NCBI GenBank assembly: GCA_029339505.1
Contig: JAQISU010000166.1
Location: 4,416,501 to 4,480,500 of the forward strand
Direction: 5' to 3'
From: Unio delphinus
Taxonomy: Eukaryota > Mollusca > Bivalvia > Unionida > Unionidae
DNA length: 64,000 nt
Notes under the pieces: model-generated
What the model saw: the letters and a program-made list of their open reading frames with translations, nothing else
Databases searched by the model: none
Told to the model about the DNA's origin: nothing
Made by a program: the position numbers and the translations under genes
Shown here: piece by piece, positions 27,301 through 35,940 of the stretch
Layout: every line of letters begins with the position of its first letter
Numbering within the stretch: position 1 is the stretch's first letter

Positions 27301-30300
27301 TGAATGAATACTTTTATACCTGTAATCTAAGCATTCTGCATTTTAATGCATGAATACTTTTATACTTGTAATCTAAGCACACTGCATTTTAATGCATGAA
27401 TACTTTTATACCTGTAATCTAAGCACACTGCATTTTAATGCATGAATACTTTTATACCTGTAATCTAAGCATACTGCATTTTAATGAATGAATACTTTTA
27501 TACCTGTAATCTAAGCATTCTGCATTTTAATGCATGAATACTTTTATACCTGTAATCTAAGCATTCTGCATTTTAATGCATGAATACTTTTATACCTGTA
27601 ATCTAAGCATACTGCATTTTAATTAACAGATACTTTTATACCTGTAATCTAAGCATACTGCATTTTAATGAACACTTTTATACCTGTAATCTAAGTATAC
27701 TGCATTTTAATGCATGAATACTTTTATACCTGTAATCTAAGCACACTGCATTTTAATGCATGAATACTTGTATACCTGTAATCTAAGCATACTGCATTTT
27801 AATGAATACTTGTATACCTGTAATCTAAGCATACTGCATTTTAATGAACAGATACTTTTATACCTGTAATCTAAGTATACTGCATTTTAATGCATGAATA
27901 CTTTTATACCTGTAATCTAAGCATACTGCATTTTAATGCATGAATACTTTTATACCTGCAATCTAAGCATACTACATTTTAATGCATGAATACTTTTATA
28001 CCTGTAATCTAAGCATACTGCATTTTAATGAATACTTTTATACCTGTAATCTAAGCATACTACATTTTAATGAATGAATACTTTTATACCTGTAATCTAA
28101 GCATACTGCATTTTAATGAACAGATACTTTTATACCTGTAATCTAAGTATACTGCATTTTAATGCATGAATACTTTTATACCTGCAATCTAAGCATACTG
28201 CATTTTAATGAATGAATACTTGCAAACCTGTAATCTAAGCATACTGCATTTCAATGAATGAATACTTTTATAACTGTAATCTAAGCATTCTGCATTTTAA
28301 TGCATGAATACTTTTATACCTGTAATCTAAGCATTCTGCATTTTAATGAATGAATACTTTTATACCTGTAATCTAAGCATTCTGCATTTTAATGCATGAA
28401 TACTTTTATACCTGTAATCTAAGCATTCTGCATTTTAATGCATGAATACTTTTATACCTGTAATCTAAGTATACTGCATTTTAATGATCAGATACTTTTA
28501 TACTTGTAATCTAAGCATTCTGTATTTTAATGCATGAATACTTTTATACCTGTAATCTAAGCATTCTGCATTTTAATGCATGAATACTTTTATACCTGTA
28601 ATCTAAGTATACTGCATTTTAATGATCAGATACTTTTATACCTGTAATCTAAGCATTCTGTATTTTAATGCATGAATACTTTTATACCTGTAATCTAAGC
28701 ATTCTGCATTTTAATGCATGAATACTTTTATACCTGTAATCTAAGTATACTGCATTTTAATGATCAGATACTTTTATACTTGTAATCTAAGCATTCTGCA
28801 TTTTAATGCATGAATACTTTTATACCTGTAATCTAAGTATACTGCATTTTAATGATCAGATACTTTTATACTTGTAATCTAAGCATTCTGCATTTTAATG
28901 AACACTTTGATACCTGTAATCTAAGTATACTGCATTTTAATGCATGAATACTTTTATACTTGTAATCTAAGCACACTGCATTTTAATGAACACTTTGATA
29001 CCTGTAATCTAAGTATACTGCATTTTAATGCATGAATACTTTTATACCTGTAATCTAAGCACACTGCATTTTAATGCATGAATACTTTTATACCTGTAAT
29101 CTAAGCACACTGCATTTTAATGCATGAATACTTTCATACCTGTAATCTAAGCATACTGCATTTTAATGAATGAATACTTTTATACCTGTAATCTAAGCAT
29201 TCTGCATTTTAATGCATGAATACTTTTATACCTGTAATCTAAGCATTCTGCATTTTAATGCATGAATACTTTTATACCTGTAATCTAAGCATACTGCATT
29301 TTAATTAACATATACTTTTATACCTGTAATCTAAGCATACTGCATTTTAATGAACACTTTTATACCTGTAATCTAAGTATACTGCATTTTAATGCATGAA
29401 TACTTTTATACCTGTAATCTAAGCACACTGCATTTTAATGCATGAATACTTGTATACATGTAATCTAAGCATACTGCATTTTAATGAATACTTGTATACC
29501 TGTAATCTAAGTATACTGCATTTTAATGAACAGATACTTTTATACCTGTAATCTAAGTATACTGCATTTTAATGCATGAATACTTTTATACCTGTAATCT
29601 AAGCATACTGCATTTTAATGAATACTTTAAAACCTGTAATCTAAGAATACTGCATTTTAATGCATGAATACTTTTATACCTGTAATCTAAGCATACTGCA
29701 TTTTAATGCATGAATACTTTTATACCTGTAATCTAAGTATACTGCATTTTAATGCATTAATACTTTTATACCTGTAATCTAAGCACACTGCATTTTAATG
29801 CATTAATACTTTTATACCTGTAATCTAAGCATACTGCATTTAATGAATGAATACTTGCAAACCTGTAATCTAAACATACTACATTTTTCTGAACGGGTAC
29901 TTTTATACCTATATATAAGCAAACCATATTTACCAGGTGTATTAGTGTATGCTAAGTATAAGTCATTTAAATTCACTCATTTTGTAAATTTTCCATCCTT
30001 CATCCATATATAGGTCTATTCAAAGTACAAGACAAGGCCAGATCAATAACTTGGCGTCGTATTTTAAACTAGTAACTTCCGGTTTCATAAATAATAATGG
30101 TATCAATGTATGATATTCCATATTACCGCCAATCGTGAAATTGAGTACTTTTATACCTGTAATCTAAGCAAACTGCATTTTCAAAACTAATCCATGTCAT
30201 GAAAGTCAAAGTTTGAAATAACAGTGATAGGCACACAAGTTTTTAAAGGACTGGTTTAATTAGTAAAGAAACATGTACATTTTCTGAATTAAGCAACCAT

Positions 30301-30812
30301 ATGCAAATCAGTGATCCCAGTAAAGACAATCTTGATATCTCCTTCCAGACCTTCTATTTTCTGGTCCTAGACTACCATTTGTCATTAATCTTATATAACA
30401 ACAACAATCTGCTTTTCACCAATTAGACTTTAAAACTTTGAAGAAATTCCACCTCCCTTTTTAGAAACATAACAGACAGCCCACTGTTTTGTGTTAATAC
30501 ATTCAACCCCACATACATTCACATGCAAGTAATGGTATGCCATGCCTCATTTACTTCCTGTTAAGCGTACAGAAAAAATTAAACTTCTTTCAGACATACC
30601 CTAGTTAACTTAAGGAGGTGTCCAGACTCGGCTTGGTTTGTAGCTTTGTAAGTGGGTATAGTCAGATCTTCCTCTGCATCAGAGTAGTCGCTGTCCAGGG
30701 ACATCGTACTGGGACTATGTACATCCTGCCTGACACATCGTGGCTGGTGGACAATTGGAATAATATCCGCCTGAACAACTGGTTGGTTTAATTCTAACTC
30801 AATAGTAGACAT
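6232..30812 (-). CDS. AdipoR: Adiponectin receptor (PAQR family), complete six-exon coding region, 401 aa
   Basis: Seven-transmembrane receptor of the PAQR family. Vertebrate AdipoR1/2 bind adiponectin, carry a zinc-dependent ceramidase-like site, and signal to AMPK/PPARalpha pathways. Coding join (minus): 30812-30600, 21272-20969, 17951-17771, 14896-14709, 12168-11975, 6357-6232. This totals 1206 nt with all GT-AG sites and consistent phases. The N-terminus (about residues 1-130) is acidic and cytosolic. The PAQR core begins near the exon 2 motif FKSIFRIHTETGNIWSHLLG. Zinc ligands are H218 (SWIFHTVYCHS), H364 and H368 (FQSHQIFH), with D235 (LDYCGIAL). These correspond to human AdipoR1 H191, H337, H341 and D208 with one constant +27 offset. 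Length fits the family (human 375 and 386). The ATG at 30812 has A at -3. One AdipoR gene is typical of invertebrates, so R1 versus R2 is not assigned. Confidence 0.97.
6608..6925. repeat. 66-bp tandem repeat, about 5 units
   Basis: Unit begins CATGCTCATGTTGAACACAG and contains CTTTAACATGAAACTTACCACC. The fourth unit has an internal deletion. Lies in AdipoR intron 5. Confidence 0.85.
7700..8230. repeat. 46-bp minisatellite, about 11 units
   Basis: Unit AAAACCATTCTCCCAACAAA followed by CATGGTGGCAATACCATGAGATAGGT. It is near-perfect at 7700-7980 and decays towards 8230. Because 46 is not a multiple of three, overlapping minus-strand open frames read the same unit in three frames (peptide motifs such as MFVGRMVLPISWYC). 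These are not real proteins. Confidence 0.95.
8991..9355. repeat. About 60-bp degenerate tandem repeat, about 6 units
   Basis: Recurring phrase TGAATGCCCACTGA...AAAGTTGACC...GAGTCAG...AATGCAGTGAACTGCCTTAG. Unit length varies by a few bases. In AdipoR intron 5. Confidence 0.8.
9764..10472 (-). other. Unrecognised minus-strand open frames
   Basis: Two overlapping frames (10071-10472 and 9764-10126) lie in AdipoR intron 5. The upstream frame appears to begin at TTG rather than ATG. Composition looks more protein-like than the surroundings (for example VYKVDHLMFHVVLKLVKNIV), but I recognise no domain. It may be a remnant of a transposable element or an old pseudogene with one frameshift near 10071-10126, or it may be chance. 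Confidence 0.25.
10965..11152. repeat. About 30-bp degenerate repeat
   Basis: Repeats of TTTTTATATTTGGCCTAGGTCTGTTAC-like units. The unit length near 30 keeps a plus-strand frame open (10889-11155) giving FGIGLLLFIF-like hydrophobic repeats, which is most likely an artefact. Confidence 0.7.
11975..12168 (-). CDS. AdipoR: AdipoR coding exon 5 (residues 296-360)
   Basis: Starts by completing glycine 296 (GVFIALGLSGVIPALHY), then another membrane segment (LGWLCLMAVLYIVGAVIYAV) and the conserved RIPERLFPGKFDLW. Donor GTAAGT; phase 0 at its 3' end. Confidence 0.97.
12720..14240. repeat. Diverged copies of a 'CAAGATGGCTGCCA' repeat family
   Basis: Copies of the core near 12868, 13015, 13127 and 14006, each followed by a CCATTTTCATTTAGGACCAAC-like phrase. 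A related core is near 7045 and 6950 (TTTATTTAGGAACAACTAGTC). Spacing is irregular, so this is a decayed tandem or dispersed family rather than a clean array. Confidence 0.6.
14270..14580 (-). mobile_element. tRNA-derived SINE, family B, copy 1
   Basis: On the minus strand the head reads CAGTGCCCTAGTGGTTAGAGCA (A-box-like), then GGGCTCAATCCCC (B-box-like). The body contains AACAGCTGCCTCGCTTGGCG, GGCCTGGTGTCAGGATAATG and ends ATTGTTAAAGC. Relatives: 32375-33690 (split), 49568-49705, 50796-51060 (plus), 54535-54795 and 63893-64000. Confidence 0.85.
14709..14896 (-). CDS. AdipoR: AdipoR coding exon 4 (residues 233-296)
   Basis: Completes lysine 233, then LDYCGIALLTMGSFVPWLYY, including active-site D235. 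A further hydrophobic helix (ILYLVAIFILGSACIVVSLW) follows. Ends ...GIRAG with donor G|GTAATA, phase 1. Confidence 0.97.
14897..17770 (-). other. AdipoR: AdipoR intron 3 (2874 bp)
   Basis: Contains the 34-bp array at 16068-16720. The rest is AT-rich with no recognised element. Confidence 0.85.
16068..16720. repeat. 34-bp minisatellite, about 19 units, variable
   Basis: Unit AACATCTGTAAACACTGTCA followed by TCTCAAACAAACTG. Many units carry small deletions (loss of CAAA or ACTGTC). Lies in AdipoR intron 3. Confidence 0.9.
17771..17951 (-). CDS. AdipoR: AdipoR coding exon 3 (residues 173-233)
   Basis: Begins in phase 1 (completing glycine 173) and ends in phase 2. Carries the rest of helix 1 (MIAFIAIAIYFM), helix 2 (FFVGAILCLGFSWIFHTVYC) and the zinc ligand H218. 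The motif FHTVYCHS is a hallmark of AdipoR-type PAQRs. Confidence 0.97.
17952..20968 (-). other. AdipoR: AdipoR intron 2 (3017 bp)
   Basis: Contains the 44-bp array at 19270-19888 and two outlying copies at 20060-20145. The minus-strand frame at 20014-20301 has no recognised domain. Confidence 0.85.
19270..19888. repeat. 44-bp minisatellite, 14 units
   Basis: Unit GAATGTAAAGCAATGCAGTT followed by TACATGTACATTTCATCCACACAA. 619 bp is 14.1 units. Units alternate AATTTACATG / AGTTTACATG and TGTACATT / TGTATATT, with the AGTTT type taking over to the right, suggesting directional spread. Two diverged units lie at 20060-20145. Confidence 0.95.
20969..21272 (-). CDS. AdipoR: AdipoR coding exon 2 (residues 72-172)
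   Basis: Acceptor TTTTCAG|CAG and donor G|GTAAGT. Encodes an acidic linker (SSLEEESNDDEEEH) and the strongly conserved entry to the core: EEFVKKVWEAGWRVVHHHSL, LPDWLRDNDFLVKGHRPP, then FKSIFRIHTETGNIWSHLL leading into the first membrane helix. The acceptor is a CAGCAG tandem (NAGNAG), so a one-glutamine alternative splice is possible. Confidence 0.97.
21480..22140. repeat. Diverged outliers of the 42-bp family, split by a SINE
   Basis: Phrases such as TGTATCCCTGAATCTTACAC, TTTTAATCTTTTATACATGTA and TTGAAATGTTATCTATGC recur at 21480-21655 and 21920-22140. They match the ...TATCCCTGAATCTTATACTG... core of the array at 22625-24090. The family-A SINE at 21661-21915 sits inside, flanked by TATCCCTGAATCTC-like sequence on both sides. 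Confidence 0.7.
21661..21915 (+). mobile_element. tRNA-derived SINE, family A, copy 2
   Basis: Plus-strand copy with an intact B box (GGGTTCGAGTCTC), head GGCCATGTGGTCTAAAGCGC, conserved body (TTACCAGTAGCTTCTCATGG, TACTGGCCGCCATGTATAGC) and a (CAA)n tail at 21895-21914. The phrase ATCCCTGAATCTC occurs just before (about 21649) and just after (about 21918), which could be a target duplication or simply two units of the host repeat. Confidence 0.9.
22625..24090. repeat. 42-bp minisatellite, about 35 units in two sub-families
   Basis: Left part (to about 23250): GAGTATATCCCTGAATCTGA followed by TACTGTTTTTCTTCTTTTCCAT. Right part: GAGTGTGTCCCTGTCTCTTA followed by TACTGTTTTTAATCTTTTCCAT. The switch is abrupt, so the two blocks expanded separately. 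42 is 14 codons, so several frames on both strands stay open for up to 332 codons (HEYIPESDTVFLLF-type repeats). The frames are long because of periodicity, not because of a gene. Confidence 0.97.
24489..25661. mobile_element. 1173-bp TIR element (hAT-like) carrying a zinc-finger ORF
   Basis: Perfect 16-bp TIRs CAGACTTCCCGAAAGC / GCTTTCGGGAAGTCTG. CATTTT borders both sides; read as 8 bp (TGCATTTT) the duplication overlaps the right TIR by two bases, so the exact junction is ambiguous. Subterminal motifs TGTCAGACCGA(C) occur three times inside the left end. The inverse form, GTCGGT(C), occurs three times inside the right end, as expected for transposase-binding sites. The element holds one frame (24834-25364, minus) for a zinc-finger protein but no transposase catalytic core, so it is non-autonomous. 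Confidence 0.9.
24834..25364 (-). pseudogene. Zinc-finger (TTF/BED-like) N-terminal protein fragment, element-borne
   Basis: 176 codons open. Residues about 25-85 have WLIFDEIKQIMQCAMCLSF (C-x2-C), then TNAFIVGCPNFRMSTINDH and HELSKSHK. This is the C-C-H-H layout of the TTF/ZNF862/KIAA1586-type finger found on hAT-like transposases and their domesticated relatives. A charged helical stretch (ETGKALRQLKAAERSRLVHL) follows. It stops at QTKK without the RNaseH-like domain or dimerisation region of a full transposase. The listed start is TTG. The frame is open a little further upstream to a TAG, and the only nearby ATG (25432-25430) is in another frame that rejoins across an A-run, implying a frameshift. 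Same strand as AdipoR, so AdipoR pre-mRNA carries it in sense. Confidence 0.7.
30600..30812 (-). CDS. AdipoR: AdipoR coding exon 1 (residues 1-71)
   Basis: Starts at ATG 30812-30810 (context AAAGATG) and ends ...LLKLTR before donor GTATGT; phase 0. It encodes a hydrophilic, poorly conserved N-terminal tail with an acidic serine patch (SLDSDYSDAEEDL), expected to be cytosolic. A pyrimidine-rich CACCAG lies about 25 bp upstream of the ATG, so a non-coding 5' exon further right is possible. Confidence 0.85.
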
Positions 30813-32374
30813 CTTTATGGATAGATATGGTCACAGGTCTGGTGAATATAAAAAAGACAAGTTCATTAGTGTTACTTCAGGCTGTGTCCTTGGGCCTTTT
30901 ACCAGTCTTAATTTTAATGAGAGCAAAATCTTATACAAGACAAAAGATAAGTCTTTCACTGTGTAGGGGAGTAGTAAAGAATTAAAGAATATTTCATGGG
31001 GGAAATTCTGTGGTATTTGATACCAATACCACCAGGAATTTGACTTCATGGAGGCATTGCTGTGACATCTTATACCAATACCACCAGGAATTCGACTTCA
31101 TGGAGGCATTGCTGTGACATCTTATACCAATACCACCAGGAATTTGACTTCATGGGGGCATTTCTGTTGAATCTAATACCATTACTTTAGAAGTGGAATT
31201 TCATGGGGATATTGCTGTGACACCTCATAACAATAATTTAGGAGTAAGATTTCATGGAGGCATACCTGTGACGTTTGATATCTGTACAACCATGAATGTG
31301 ACTTCATGGAGGCATTGTAGTGGCATCTGATACCACTACCACCAAGAGTGATATTTCATGAGGGCATTGCTGCAGCATCTCATACCAGCACCACCAGAAA
31401 AACTTCATGGGGACATTGCTGTGGTATCTGATATAAGTACCACCAGGAGTGAGATTTTGTAGGGTCTTTCTGTAGCATCTCTTACCATTACCATCAGGAA
31501 TTTGACCTCATGGGGGCAATGCAGTGGCATCTGATACCAGTAATTTAGGAGTGAGATTTCATGGATGGGTTACTGTGGCATCTTACAACAGTATTACCAG
31601 GAATTTGATTTTATGAAGGCATTCCAGTGACATCTCAAAGATTTAGAGATAGGAGATATATTTGTGCCTTTCCATATGATTAAGATATTTTTGAACTAAG
31701 ATTTGTCTTCCTGTAATAATCATTTGTCAAATCACACCAAAATAAACCATACAATTTCTAAAATTATAATTCCAAATGGGTGACTTTTCCACTCCCCCAT
31801 AAAATGTCCTTCAATTTAGACACTTTTATTTTGCTCTAGAAGATTTGCTTTAAGTGTGAGACCAAAATAACTAATGTTAAACATATTTTTCAGAATACCT
31901 GAGACCCAAGCAGTCATCTGCAAATTAGGAGGAAGATGCAGTATATTAATGGTATGCATCTTTACAAATGTAATAAACACATGCAAAACCCGATTTCAGT
32001 TTTCAAATCTCAATACACAAGTCCACTTTACTTACTGAGTTTGGACTAAGACATAAGAGATTTAGTTTTTTAGGATGTCTATGTACACAACGAGACTGCA
32101 CTACCCAAAGCAGCTATTCACACCAGATGTTTTTTCCCTTGATTTAGTAAGCAACAAGAATACTTTTTTTAAAAACTGTTAGAGACATACTGATCTTAAA
32201 AAAAGTCATTTTATTTAGACACAAAAAGATGTGGTTATGAATTCTGTACTCTTTAAAAAATGAAAAAGAAAAGTGTTAATACCATCTTTTGTACAGCAAA
32301 TGGATTGCATATCTAAGTGTTGTAAGCCTATAACTCTGCATTGTAATTAAACAATTTATAAGTAATATTGCTAT
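30813..32374. other. Upstream flank of AdipoR coding exon 1
   Basis: Should contain the AdipoR 5' UTR and possibly the promoter or a 5' intron. No TATA box or CpG-rich stretch can be singled out. The only structured part is the 52-bp array at 31005-31640. Confidence 0.5.
31005..31640. repeat. 52-bp degenerate minisatellite, about 12 units
   Basis: Unit GTGACATCTTATACCAATAC followed by CACCAGGAATTTGACTTCATGGAGGCATTGCT. The first units are near-identical and later ones drift (CAGTAATTTAGGAGTGAGATTTCATGG variant). It lies just upstream of the AdipoR start codon. Confidence 0.9.
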
Positions 32375-32450
32375 AATGTCTGGAGTCTGGCAGTTTATAA
32401 TGTCTATCACTGGGGCATCATGCTGCAGATATGTATGATGATGTCACAAC

Positions 32451-33557
32451 CATAGCTGCCAACCCCCGAGTGCAAAAATACTGATTACTTGTGACAAAAA
32501 TACTGATTTTCAGGAACAAATACTGATTTTTAAATTTCAATGCAGATGTATCTATTTACAATATATACAACCATCAGTAAAGTTGGACAGTGCTCAACAT
32601 AATTATTTAATGTCAAAGATGTACATGTCGCACCCTTGTACCTTCTGGAGTTGCACGCGTTCCATATTGGTGCCCAATGAAAAGGTGCAAGAGTGCAACA
32701 CACTCAAACACAAGCTATTTATAGGAGCCCTTTCCACGCCTTATTTCTTTTTAATCATTGATTAAAATGTACCAATTTTCATTTATTATCTCAATTCTGT
32801 AATTTTCTTATTGAAATGTTTTCGTTCAAGCATAAAAATTATCTTTTGCGATTTTAATGTCTGAAAAACTTGTGCAAAATAAATCGCCAACAACACTACT
32901 AACTGAAAAAGGAAGGTTTATTTCTAAAAGAAATTTAAAAATCAAATTTCGATCGATGTACATTAAGGTTCTCTCTGTCATTTATCTACGTCGTAAGTTC
33001 AGGCTGAGTAGTGTGTGATGAAGCAGGAAGCTGATGTTTATTAACTTTTTCGTGCTCTTGCATTTCATAGGCGCCTCCGTGCCCAATAGCGAAATCACGT
33101 TACACAATTTACAAAACGTCAGTTTTTCTCCTGTACTATATGGTTTCACAAATCTATACAAGACGGCACAAATATCCTTCCAGTTGTCTCCTATTTCTTC
33201 TGGAGAAAATTCTGAATAGTCTGCCTTCCAATTTATCATGATTAGAAGCTGAACATTACTTAGACAAGATACAGCAACAGCCGTAACTATTGCGAAATCC
33301 AATATGGCGGATAACGACAGGCCTGGTAGCCTCGATTTCCAATGAGCCAATCGTATTGTAGAACTTTATTCGTATATACAGGTGACATATTCTGTCAAAA
33401 TAGAACCGGGAGCGCATTCTAAACTGACAATTCCAAAGAAATTTTATTATTATTTTTTTTAATTAAAAAACGTATTTTTTGCCAAAAAAACGTACACCCG
33501 TATTCAGGTCCAAAATACGGGACAAATACGGAATAAACGGGACAGTTGGCAGCTATG
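32451..33557. mobile_element. 1107-bp TIR element inserted in a SINE, with zinc-finger relic
   Basis: Perfect 13-bp TIRs CATAGCTGCCAAC / GTTGGCAGCTATG. CACAAC at 32445-32450 and 33558-33563 is duplicated; it can be read as 8 bp (CACAACCA) if the element starts at TAGCTG. Inside the left end are repeats of AAAAATACTGATT; inside the right end AAAAAACGTA...CGTATT and AATACGG repeats. A minus-strand frame at 32982-33350 contains a decayed zinc finger. The TIR is similar to the element at 3012-3870. Confidence 0.9.
32982..33350 (-). pseudogene. Decayed zinc-finger fragment inside the TIR element
   Basis: The open frame (apparent TTG start) reads EFSPEEIGDNWKDICAVLYR and then KLTFCKLCN, a C-x2-C knuckle. 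Immediately afterwards the zinc-finger continuation is in another frame: DFAIGHGG, EMQEHEKVNKH (H-x5-H-type spacing), then QLPASSHTTQPELTT. One frameshift at about 33100 therefore breaks the finger. The type resembles N-terminal fingers of transposases and derived proteins; no catalytic domain is present. Confidence 0.6.
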
Positions 33558-33690
33558 CACAACCAGTCACATTATCCTGACACTAGGCCGACCAGTTGTA
33601 AGACTAACTCCTTAATGCAGCGGTTAATATCATTTTTTATAAGTCTTTGCCATGTGTGGTTGGGTATTAATAAAACAAGTAACAACTTGG

Positions 33691-34938
33691 CATACTTGTA
33701 TCAATATCTATGTGTTCTCGAAGTCTAGGCTAGATTTGTATATTCATCACCTGTTCATTTTGCCATAACACTTGAATAAAATATTTAATTTCTTAAATTT
33801 TCAACAAAATTATTAAAAGCCTATTACTTTCCCAAATATCCACTCTGTGATAAAAACAAAAACAAAAAGTTTTAAATAACTGGAAAATGTCATCTACACA
33901 TTTTATCTGAATAAACTTAAATAAAAATATCAAAAACAAGTCTGGTGATACCTACCAGTAGTTTAGATAACAAAAAAAGAAAAAAGAACAAAATATACAC
34001 AGAAAACAATACATGTACAAGTGAGTGGTAACTTGGTACAAGTACCACAATAAACAATTTGTACCCCATGTGCAACCACATTATTTAAAATGCTCTAGTC
34101 TATGATATTAAAGGAAGAATGAGAAAACATTAAAGTGTCATTAGAAGAACACGCCATACATTTATTGTTATCAGTGATTCTGATAATGCTCTGCCAACTT
34201 TCTTCATACACTTCAAAACATAAATACACCTACTAGAACATCATTACAAAATTATTTTATATGGATTCAAAACATAAAGACACCTACTAGAACAGTATTA
34301 CAAAATTATTTTATATGGATTCAAAACATAAATACACCTACTAGAACAGTATTACAAAATTATTTTATATGGATTCAAAACATAAAGACACCTGCTAGAA
34401 GAGGGATACAAATTATTTTACAACAAATTCAAAAGATAATGACACCTACTGGAACATGGATTCAAAATTATTTTATCATACAGATGCAAAAACAACATCT
34501 TTTCGTGATGACAATGGCAAACCAAGTAACAGCTACAAATAGTTAACCCATTTTCTGATGCAAGATTTATCTAGAACTAAATGGGTGATTTCCTATCTTG
34601 TGATGATAGAAACATGGTGTGGACTTTGCACTAATATTATGCCAGTAAATCCACATATTAGACCCATGTATTTAATCAATGAAAATCACAGTGTATGTAT
34701 CAGTCGAAAAAATACTGACTAATGGATAATAAATAGACATCCAATTATAATACATATATCATAGATCTAAATATATCCATTACAGTGACTTAATACCTGG
34801 GTAAAAAATTATAGATATTTCTTATTAATTCAAACATTTTTATCATCAATATTACCAGTAAAACTTGTTTTGCCTCGAAAAATATTTACTATTCTTAAAG
34901 AATCTAACAAGTGGAAAAATGAAATATGTAAAACTTTC
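33691..34938. other. AT-rich stretch with a short array
   Basis: Nothing coding is recognised. Contains the 54-bp array at 34213-34480; the remainder is unique AT-rich sequence. Confidence 0.5.
34213..34480. repeat. 54-bp tandem repeat, about 5 units
   Basis: Unit CACCTACTAGAACAGTATTA followed by CAAAATTATTTTATATGGATTCAAAACATAAATA. The first three are near-identical and the last two diverged. Confidence 0.9.
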
Positions 34939-35940
34939 CATTCTTTATAACACTAACATGTAAAACCGTGGTAATTCTGCACAAGCATACATGATTTCTG
35001 AAAACAATGGATCATGTGCTGTTTTGGTTGAAAATTCATTTTTGTTTGAAATGCAGACAGAAAGATTCCAAAGCAATATAATTTCTTTTCCATAGTCTGA
35101 TGTACAAATGTTACATCTTTTCAAAGCCATGCGCAAAATAGTCTGCCATATATGGAGTCATGAAAACATAAGGTATACCGTTTGTCCAAAATTAGTATTA
35201 TTTTGAATAAAATGTTCTGGTGACAACTGCGGCTTTTCAACCGGTAAGCATTGCACAGTTTTATTTTCGTCAATTGAATTCGGTATGGGTTTTGTGCCAA
35301 TATTGGTCACCTTAGATGCGCAGAATAGCCTGACATGGATGTAACTCTTGTTAGTCCTTTTGGATGAGTCTAAATATTGTCAATCCAAGGAATGGTCTTA
35401 TTCCAAACACTAAGTCAGGCATTCCACACTTTCTTACATTTGGCTACTATCTCATCCAAACTATCAGTTCTAGCAAATTTAGCACTCTTCTGAATCTCAT
35501 TAAAATCATTGTCAGTTTGGCATTTAATCCCAAAATATCCAGATTTGCAAACAACGTTTTGTCCAACTCTTGATATGTCTTGATTTCAAGGTTGCATGCA
35601 CTTTTTATTTGGCTACAATCAGAAATGAAGTTCTGATGTATTCTTATAATAACCACATATACATCTTTGGGTCCTTTTGCCTCTGAATTCAGTCAATGTA
35701 AATACTAGCACATTTTCCCACCCAGGCTGCTAGTCGAAATCTTTGAATTTGCCGCCCAGCTATTGCATTGTGTTCTTTTATGTACAGCAGGCACATCTGG
35801 GGGTATTTTAATTACTGAATTCTGTCACTGTAACTATCAGCACAGCTAAAATGATTAAATAATCAACACATTCTCCAACTTGGTAGGTTGCTGAAGTAGG
35901 ACTGGCAAGCCTTTGAATTTTCTGCCCAGCTATTTGCTTA
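34939..35940 (-). repeat. Left arm of an inverted pair of coding-like sequences (unidentified)
   Basis: The reverse complement matches 39198-40248 at the DNA level with scattered substitutions and small indels. Read on the minus strand it gives protein-like segments: IAGRQIQRFRLAAWVGKC, then FISDCSQIKSACNLEIKTYQ and QELDKTLFANLDILG, later ALKRCNICTSDYGKEIILLW and FSTKTAHDPLFSE. Several frameshifts and stops separate them. The upstream part also contains an internal duplicate: the IAGRQIQRF.. and IAGQKIQRLASPTSATYQVG segments at about 35750 and 35930. No family is recognised. It may be a decayed gene, transposable element or viral gene. Confidence 0.6.

Larger units (their letters stand above)
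24195..29890. repeat. 46-bp minisatellite, about 100 units, interrupted by a TIR element
   Basis: Consensus GCATACTGCATTTTAATGCA followed by TGAATACTTTTATACCTGTAATCTAA, with a frequent 42-bp variant lacking TGCA. Variants (GCATTC, GTATAC, GCACAC; AATGATCAGATAC; AATGAACACTTTGATAC) recur in the same order about 1.68 kb apart, for example AATTAACA at 27621 and 29303, showing higher-order duplication. The element at 24489-25661 sits after a handful of units. The whole array lies in AdipoR intron 1. Confidence 0.97.
21273..30599 (-). other. AdipoR: AdipoR intron 1 (9327 bp), mostly satellite DNA
   Basis: The largest intron separates the variable N-terminal exon from the conserved core. Over 60 percent is tandem repeat (42-bp and 46-bp families), plus a SINE and a TIR element. 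29900-30599 is unique AT-rich sequence with a stray unit of the 46-bp array near 30140. Confidence 0.85.
32375..33690 (-). mobile_element. tRNA-derived SINE, family B, copy 2, split by a TIR element
   Basis: The left part (32375-32450: TCTGGCAGTTTATAATGTCTATCACTGGGGCATCATGC...) and the right part (33564-33690: CAGTCACATTATCCTGACACTAGGCCGACCAGT...) are contiguous in other copies (compare 14270-14580). They are separated here by the element at 32451-33557. The tRNA-like head at the far right is largely lost. Confidence 0.8.

Noticed and set aside
24195..29890. CRISPR-like array of regular 46-bp units
   Set aside because: Units are contiguous near-identical repeats without unique spacers, in a eukaryotic intron. 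It is a minisatellite.
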